Assembly: GCA_050699635.1 (NCBI GenBank)
Contig: JBOHFK010000010.1
Location: forward strand, 1-64,000
DNA: 64,000 nt
Reading direction: 5' to 3'
Origin: GCA-003244245 sp050699635
Lineage (GTDB): Bacteria > Actinomycetota > Actinomycetes > Mycobacteriales > Pseudonocardiaceae
Program-made: the position numbers and the translations under genes
Part shown: piece by piece, positions 52,801-61,800 of the stretch
Numbering within the stretch: the first letter of the stretch is position 1
Layout of the letters: each line of letters starts with the position of its first letter
Notes under the pieces: generated by a model
Database searches by the model: none
Told to the model about the DNA's origin: nothing
The model's input: only the letters and a program-made list of their open reading frames with translations

Positions 52801-55800
52801 CGCTGGCCTGGCGCCCCGAAGGGGTTGGCGACAAATCGGGACGCGGTCAGCCCCGGACGCCGTAGGTAACCTCGGGCCAGCCCGGCTCCAGCGAGATACA
52901 GCTCCCCGATCACCCCGAGCGGAACCGGCCGCAACCGGGAATCCAGCACATAAACCTGGGTATTGGTGATCGGAGCCCCGATTGGCGGGGCCTGCTCGCT
53001 GAGGGTGTCGCCGTCGTCGTACCAGGCGGTGGCATACACGGTGGCCTCGGTCGGGCCGTAGATATTCGCGATCCGCCGACAGCCGGTCGCTTCCCGGATC
53101 TCCCGGGCCACCCGGGCCGGCAGCGCCTCCCCGGCCAGCACGACGGTGTCCGCGCGCACCGTGCCCCCACCGTGGGCCAAACCCGACGACAGCGCCGACG
53201 GCACGCCACTGATCAGACTCGCCACCCGCTGCCCGGATTCGCCCAGGGCCAACACGTCGCGGACCAGCTCGATGCTGCCGCCGGCCAGCAACGGGCAGAT
53301 GATCTCGAACACCGACACATCGAAAGTCAGTGACGTCGACGCCAGGACCCGCGACAATCCCGAGGTGCCGAACTCCCCGGCAGCCCACCCGACGAGATCA
53401 ACCACACTTTGGTGGGCGACCACGACCGCCTTCGGGATACCGGTGGACCCTGACGTGTAAATCGCATACGCAGAATGGGCAGGGAAAAGTGGTTCTATTC
53501 GGTCGGTGTCGGTGATGCCGTCGCCGGAATAACGATCGATCTCGTCAACGACCCGGGAATCATCGAGCACGAGCCGGGCCACATCAGCAGGAAGGCAACC
53601 AGCGCTTTCTTGGGTGGTCAGCACCAGGGCTGGTTGAGCGTCAGCACAGATGAACTCGATCCGCGCCGAAGGGTAGTTCGGGTCGATCGGGAGATAAGCG
53701 GCACCCGCTTTGGTCACCGCCAGCATCGCCACGAGCATCTTTACCGACCGTGGCAGGGCCAGCCCGACGAACTCCTCCGGCCCCACTCCCCGTCCGATCA
53801 GCAGCCGCGCCAGTCGGTTCGCCTGCGCATCCAGTTCCGCGTAGGACAGCTCGTCGTCACCGGCTACCACTGCCACCGCGTCCGGTGTGCGAGCAACCTG
53901 CGCGGCGAACAACTCCGGCACGGTAGCCACGGGCACCTCACGAAGCGTGTCGTTCCAGTGGACAAGCAGCTGATCCCGCTCCGCGGTGGTCAGTACCGGA
54001 AGCTGGGCAACTGGCCGGTCGGGTTCGGCGGTGATCTCGCCCAACAACACCAGCAAATGCTGGGCCATCCGCTCGACTGTTGACGTGTCGAACAGATGCG
54101 GGTCATAAGCCAACCGCAAAACCAGCCGCTCGCCCAGCGAGACTTGCACGCTCAACGGGAAATTGGTGGTCTCCCGGATATGGACATCCCGCAAATGCAA
54201 ACCAGATCCGGTAACTGCGGCGGAATCGAAGGGGTAGTTTTCGAACACCATCATGGTGTCGAATAGGGCGTCGCCGGGCGAGAGGTCGCTGTAGGTGTGG
54301 ATCTGCGTCAAGGACAGGTAATCGAATCGGCGAGACTCTATCTGCGCATTCTGCAGCCCTTGTAGCCAGGACACCACGTCCTGGTCCTCGTTGATCTGCA
54401 CGCGGGTGGGTACGGTGTTGATGAACATGCCGATCATCGATTCCACCCCGGCCAACTCCGCCGGGCGCCCAGCCACAGTGCTGCCGAACGCCACATCGAG
54501 TTGGCCGCTGTGGCGGGAAAGCAGCAAGGCCCAAGCACCCTGTGCGATGCTGTTCATCGTCAAGCTGTGGCGCTTGGCGACCCGTTGCAACCGGGCCGTG
54601 TCCCGCTCGCCGAGTTGGACGTCGATCGTTTCCGAGGACTCCGCCTGGTGGGCTTGGCGCGGCGGGCGGTCATAGGGCAGCGAAGTGCGGGTATCGAACC
54701 CAGTTAGCACTGTGCGCCAGTGCGCCTCGGCCTGGGCAGTGTCTTGCTCGGCTTGCCAGGCCAGGTAGTCCCGGAACGGCCGCCGGGCCACCAGTTCGGG
54801 TGCCCGGCCCTGGGTGATCGCCGCATAGTGATCGCAGACCTCCACGAACACCGCGGCCATGCTCCAGCCATCAAGGATCACGTGGTGATGCGTGCACACC
54901 ACCACGACCTCGTCCCCAGACACACGGGCGATGACCAGCCGGGCCAACGGTGCCGCACTCAGATCGATCTCCGTGCGCTCGGTCACACTGATCCGGGCCC
55001 GTTCCTGCTGTTGTTCCTGCTCAGTAAGGGCACGCCAGTCGTGGTAAGTGATCGGCAGGGTGCGCTGGCGGTACACGATCTGCACCGGTTCATCGATGCC
55101 CTCCCAGGCGATCGCACTGCGCAGGATAGGCGTGCGATCCACCACCCGCTGCCAGGCTGCTCCCAAGACCCGCGGATCGTTGATCCCCGAGATCCATAGC
55201 TGGCTTTGATCGATATAGGCAGCCGCATCAGGATCGAGCAGGCTGTGGAAGACCATGCCGGCCTGCAATGGAGTCAACCGGTAGAGGTCCTCCACATCCC
55301 GGCCTACACCGACCAGGGCATCGAGTTGAGCCTTCGAAACTCGCGCTAGCGGGAAATCAGACGGCGTGCATCCACCCGCGTTCGGATCCGCGCAGTGCGC
55401 CACGATCTCCCGCAACGCTCCCAACGTCTCCGATGCCAACCACTCAATAGTGGCTTCGTCGTGCATATTTTCTGAATACGTCCAACTCAGCCGCAACTCA
55501 CCATCAGAAACGAGTCCGATCACATCCAGCAGGTGCGGGCGCACGCTGTCCGGCGCAACATCGGGCGCCAAAGCACTCACCCAGTCTCGATATAGCCCAC
55601 CAGGCTCGCCCGCGCCCCACTGACCGAGATAATTCACGCTGATCTGCGGCGAGACGTCATCGGCTAGCCCGCTATCCGGGGTCAGGTAACGCAACGCCCC
55701 ATAGCTGAGTCCCCGATGTGGTATAGTGCGTAATTGCTCTTTCACCGACTTCAACAACTCGCCCCAACCGGCGGCTTCGACATTCAGTGCCACCGGGAAC

Positions 55801-58800
55801 AGGGACGTGAACCAGCCCACCGTTCGGGAAAGATCCGCCCCGGGCAGGACGTCCTCACGGCCGTGCCCTTCCAGGGCGATGAGCACCCGATCCCGCCCGA
55901 TCCACGAGGCCAGCACCCGCCCCACCGCGCTGAGCAGGACATCATTGATCTGGGTGCGGTATACCCCGGGCACCCGGTGCAGCAATGCATCGGTCTCATC
56001 CCGGTCCAACCCCGCCACCACAGTCCGTGCGGAGCCGGCCGTGTTCATGCCGGTTCGGCTCACCGGCAACTGAGTCGTCGGAACTTGGGCAGACGTGTCC
56101 TGTGACAGCGCAGACCAATACGCCAGATCGCTATCTAGCCCGCCATCCTGGATATGCCGGGCCCATCGGTGCGCCCACTGAGTGAACGCCATACCCGTCG
56201 TCTGCAAGCCAACCGGCTCCCCACTGCGAGCCTGGTGGTAGGCGGTTTCCAGATCGCCCATCAGGATCCGCCAGGACACCCCGTCGATCACCAAGTGGTG
56301 GGCAACGAGGAACAACCAGGGCCGCTGACCGGGCCCGAAATCGAAAACCACCATCCGCGCCAGCGGGCCAGCAATAATGTCCAGACTGGACGCGGCGTTG
56401 CTGGCCGCCCGCTCCACGACGGCTCGTCGCTCGTCGGATGGCACATCGGAGAGCTCGTAGCGCTCCAACACCGCACCACCGGCGGGGGCGATGTCATGGC
56501 ACCATCGACCGTCGAGCTGAGCAAAATGAGTCCGTAACGCCGGGTGGTGTGTCACCACCGCATCCACCGCGACCGCTAGCGCCTCGTAATCGAAATCTTC
56601 GGCGAGCTCCATCGCGACGGACTGGTTGAAATGCGCTAACGGACCATATGTGGCGAAGAACCAGTGCTGGATGGGGGTCAGCGGCGCCGGACCGGCAATC
56701 AGCTCGTCATCAACCGATGATGAATCTGATTTCACTCCTGCGGCCAGTGCGGCCACCGTCTGAGCGAAAAAAACCTCTTTGGTGGTTACGGGCAGACCGG
56801 CTGCCCGGGCCCGGGACACCACCTGAATACTGAGGATCGAGTCCCCACCCAATTCGAAGAAATTGTCTTCCACCCCAACCCGGTCCAGCCCGAGTACCTG
56901 TGCCCAGATACCTGCCAGGATGCGCTCGGCCTCGGTCCGGGGAGCGACATATACAGCAACCGGTGCGGTCGGCTGATCGGGGGCAGGAAACGCCTTGCGG
57001 TCCAGTTTCCCGGTCGGGCCCAAAGGTAGTTGGTCAAGGGTGATGAATAATGCGGGCACCATGTAGTCGGGCAGGGTCTGGCCCAGGTGGGCCCGCAATT
57101 CCGCGGTGGAGGGGGCGTCCTGATCGGCTGGGACTAGGTAGGCCACCAAACGCTTGGTCCCCAGCTGGTCTTCCTGGGCCACCACCACGACCTCGCTGAT
57201 GCCCGGATGGGTGGCCAGCGCGGTCTCGATCTCCCCGAGCTCGATCCGGAAGCCCCGGATCTTGACCTGGTCATCGACCCGGCCCAGATAGTCCAGCTCG
57301 CCAACGGGGGTCCAGCGCACCAGATCCCCCGTGCGATACATCCGCTCACCCGGTGCACCGAACGGGTGGGCGACAAACCGAGTCGCGGTCAGCCCAGGCC
57401 GACGCAAGTAGCCCCGCGCCAACCCGGCCCCAGCGAGGTACAACTCTCCGACCGCTCCGACCGGTACCGGCCGCAACAGTGCATCCAGCACATACACCTG
57501 GGTATTGGCAATCGGGGCACCAATTGGCGGTGCCTGCTCGACGGGGGTGTCACCGTCGTAATACCAGGCGGTGGCGTACACCGTTGCCTCGGTCGGACCG
57601 TAAATGTTGGCCAGGCGGCGGCACGAGGTCGCTGCCTGGATCTCCCGGGCCACCCGGGCCGGCAGCGCCTCCCCGGCCAGCACCACGGTGTCCGCCCGGA
57701 CGGTGCCCTCGCCGTGGGCCAAACCCTGCGACAACGCCGAAGGCACCCCGCTGACCAAGCTCGCGATCCGTTCCCCGGATTCACCCATCGCGAGCACGTC
57801 GCGGACCAGCTCAACGCTGCCACCGGCCAGCAGCGGGCAGACGATTTCGAACACCGACACGTCGAAGGTCAGCGACGTCGAGGCCAGCACCCGCGACAAC
57901 CCCGCAGCCCCGAACTCGCCCGCCGCCCAGGCGGCCAGATCAGCCACACTCTGGTGGGAAACCACCACTGCTTTCGGGATTCCGGTCGAGCCCGAGGTGT
58001 AAATCGCATACGCCGCATGAGACGGCAACAGCGGCGCCACACGATCAGCATTCGTGACCTGAGCACCAGACTGCGCGGCAATCGCCGCCACAGTCGCGGG
58101 ATGATCGAGCGCCAGGCGCGTCATATCCGCAGGTAAACATTCGGAGGTCGCCGCGGCACACAACACCACCGCTGGGTTGGCGTCCGTACAGATGAACTCG
58201 ATCCGCGCCGAGGGATGCTTCGGGTCAATCGGCAAATACGCCGCCCCCGCCTTGACCACCGCCCACAACGCCACGAACATCTCCACCGACCGCGGCAGGG
58301 CCAGCCCGACAAATTGCTCCGGTCCCACCCCACGCCCGATCAGGGCCCGCGCTAACCGGTTGGACCGCTCATCCAGCTCGGCATAGGACAGCTCGTCATC
58401 CCCAGCCACCACCGCCACCGCATCCGGCGTGCGAACAACCTGCGCGGCAAACAACTCCGGCACCGTCGCCGCCGGCACTTCACCACGCGTGTCGTTCCAC
58501 TCGGCCAGCAACTGATCCCGCTCCGCGGCGGTCAACACCGGCAGCCGCGCGATCGGCTGACCAGGATCAGCGGTCATCCCACCCAACAACACCAACAGCT
58601 GCCGACCCATCCGCTGGATCGTGCCGGTGTCGAACAAATGGGGGTCGTAAGCCAAACGCAGCCCCAAATGCGCACCGAGAGAGACTTGCACGCTCAGCGG
58701 GAAATTGGTGGTTTCCCGGACCTTGACCTCGTGCAGGTGCAGGCCAGCGCCGGTGACCGTGGTGGAGTCGAAGGGGTAGTTCTCGAACACCACCATGCTG

Positions 58801-61800
58801 TCGAACAGCCCACTGCCAGCAGGCAGCTCGCTGTAGGCCTGGACTTCGGTCAAAGACAAAAAGTCGAACCGGCGGGACTCGATTTGCGCGGTTTGGAGGC
58901 TCTGCAGCCAGGACACCACGTCCTGGGTCTCGTCGATAAGGGCGCGGGTGGGCACGGTGTTGATGAACATGCCGACCATCGACTCCACGCCGACCAGCTC
59001 GCCCGGGCGCCCCGAGACGGTGGTCCCGAACACCACATCACGCGCACCGCTATACCGGGAGAGCAGCAACGCCCAGGCGCCCTGCACCATCGTGTTCACT
59101 GTCAGACCATGGCGTTGGGCCACCTGCTGCAACCGGAGGGTGTCCGGCCCGTCGAGCTGGATGTCGATCGATTCCGTGGATTCCGCGTGGTGCGCCTGAT
59201 GGAGCGGACGGTCATAGGGCAGCGAGGTCCGGGAGTCGAACCCGGCCAGCACCGCTCGCCAGTGCGCCTGCGCCTCGCTCTGGTCCTGCTCGGCCAACCA
59301 GTACAGGTAATCCCGGAACGGCCTGCGAGTGATGAGCTCGGGGGCTCGATCATGGGTGATCGCCGTGTAGTGCTCGCAGACCTCCGCGAAGATTGCGCCC
59401 ATGCTCCAGCCATCGAGGATCACGTGGTGATGGGTCCAGACCACCGCGATCTCATCGCCGGCCACCCGCGCGATCACCAGCCGCAAGAGCGGCGGCGCAC
59501 CTAAATCGATCTCGGCGCGTTCGGCCGCCGCGATCCGAGCCAGCTCATGGCGCTGCTCGGGCTCAGACAGCTCACACCAGTCGTAGTAGTTGATCGGCAC
59601 CACGACCCGCCGGTGCACGATCTGCACAGGCTCGTCGATCTCCTCCCAGGCAATCGCCGTGCGCAACAGCGGGGTGCGATCCACCACCCGCTGCCACGCC
59701 AGTCCCCAGGCTTGCGGATCACTGATCCCGGAGATCCGCAACTGGATTTGATCCACATAGGCTGCTGCGGCTGGATCAAGCAGGCTGTGGAACACCATCC
59801 CGGCCTGCAAGGGGGTCAATCGGTATACGTCCTCCACATCCCGACCGGTCCCCACCAACGCATCCAGCCGGCTTTGCGACAAGCGGGCCAGCGGGAAATC
59901 AGACGGAGTGCATCCCCCGGCCGCCGGATCCGCGCAATGCTCCACGATCTGCCGCAACGCATCACACATCTCTGCGGCCAGCCACTCGATCGTGGCCTCA
60001 TCATACACGTTCTCCGAATAGGTCCAGCTCAACTGCAACTGGCCATCGGAAACAATTCCGATCACATCGATCAGGTAAGGGCGAGCACTTTCCGGAGCAT
60101 GATCCGGCGCCAACCGATCAGCCCAGCCACGATAAAGGCTGCCAGGGTGCGCATCCCCCGACTGGTCCGCGACACCCCACTGGCCATGATAATTCATACT
60201 GATCTGCGGCGAGAGATTCTCATTCAGTCCACTGTCTGGGTTCAGGTAACGCAATGCGCCATAACTGAGCCCTCGATGCGGGATGGCCCGTAGCTGCTCC
60301 TTCATCGACTTGAGTAATTCACCCCAGCCGGTGGGCTCCACGCTCAAGGCCACCGGGAATAGGGAGGTGAACCAGCCCACCGTGCGGGAGAGCTCCACCC
60401 CCGGAAAGATTTCCTCCCGACCGTGCCCTTCCAGGGCGATCAGCACCCGATCCCGTCCGGTCCAAGACGCCAGCACCCGCCCCAGCGCGCTGAGCAGCAC
60501 ATCGTTGATCTGAGTGCGATACACCCCGGGCACCCGGTGCAGCAACGCATCCGTCTCATCCCGGGTCAGCCCCGCCACCACAGTCCGCGCCGAGCCCGCC
60601 GTGTTCGCCCCGGCCCGACTCACCGGCAGCGCGGCCGCCGTCTCCTCGGATAACTGGTCCGACCAGTACCCGAGGTCATCATCGAGGCCCCCGCCCTGGA
60701 CATACCGCGCCAACCGGTGCGCCCACTGGGTGAACGGGATCCCCACCGGCTCCAACTCCACCGGCCGCCCCGTGCGCGCCTGCTGATAGGCAGCTTCCAG
60801 ATCACCCAGCAAGATCCGCCAGGACACCCCATCAACCACCAAGTGATGGATAGCGAGGAACAACCCAGGCCGCTGACCTGGCCCGGAATCGAAGAGCACC
60901 ACCCGGAGCGCTGGGCCACCAGTGATATCCAGATTCGACTGGGCGGCCAATGCCACCTGCTCCATCGCCGCCCGCCGATTTTCCTCCGGAACATCCAAAA
61001 GCTCGCAACGCTCCAACACCGCGGCGCTGGTCGGTGCGATGTCCTGGCACCACTGCCCCGCAAGCTGAGAGAACCGAGTACGCAACGCAGGGTGGTACGC
61101 CACCAGCGCATCCACCGCGACTGAGAGCGCGTCCTGATCGAGGTCCTCGGTCAGCTCGATGAAAAATGACTGGTTGAAATGAGCCAACGCCCCATACGTG
61201 GCGAAAAACCAATGCTGAATCGGGGTTAGAGGTGCCGGACCACCAATTATCTCATCATCGGCCGACTCCGAGACCAATCCCGCGCCAGCAGCGAGGTCCG
61301 CCACGGTCTGCGAGAAGAAAATGTCCTTCGTGGTCACTGGCACACCCGCCTGCCGGGCCCGCGACACCACCTGAATACTGAGGATCGAGTCCCCACCCAA
61401 CTCGAAGAAGTTGTCTTCGATACCAACCCGGTCTACCCCTAGTACCTGCGCCCAGATACCGGCCAGAATGCGCTCGGTCTCGGTCCGTGGGGGAAGGTAC
61501 TGGGCCACCGGTGCAGTGCGCTGATCGGGGGCGGGCAGGGCGTTGCGATCCAGTTTCCCGGTCCGGCCCAGCGGCAACTCGTCGAGTGTCACGAACAGCG
61601 CGGGCACCATGTACTCGGGCAGAGTGCGTGTGATATGGCCCCGCAACTCCGCGGTCAAGGGAGCATCCTGACCAGCAGGAACCAGATAAGCCACCAGGCG
61701 TTTAGACCCGGGCTGATCCTCGCGGGCAATCACCACAACCTGGCTGACCCCAGGATGAGTGGCCAGCGCGGCCTCGATCTCGCCGGGCTCGATGCGGAAC

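Larger units (their letters stand above)
38466..59840 (-). repeat. Tandem ~4.5-kb module repeats (modules 2-6)
   Basis: Carrier-core positions of modules 1 to 6 are 4548, 4542, 4545, 4563 and 4563 bp apart, and the same module-junction sequence recurs exactly 4560 bp apart at 41581, 46141 and 50701. Units are C-A-T-E (the last copy lacks E) with the same A-pocket code. This is a true tandem array of coding units, not an assembly stutter: the copies differ by many scattered substitutions. Confidence 0.85.
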
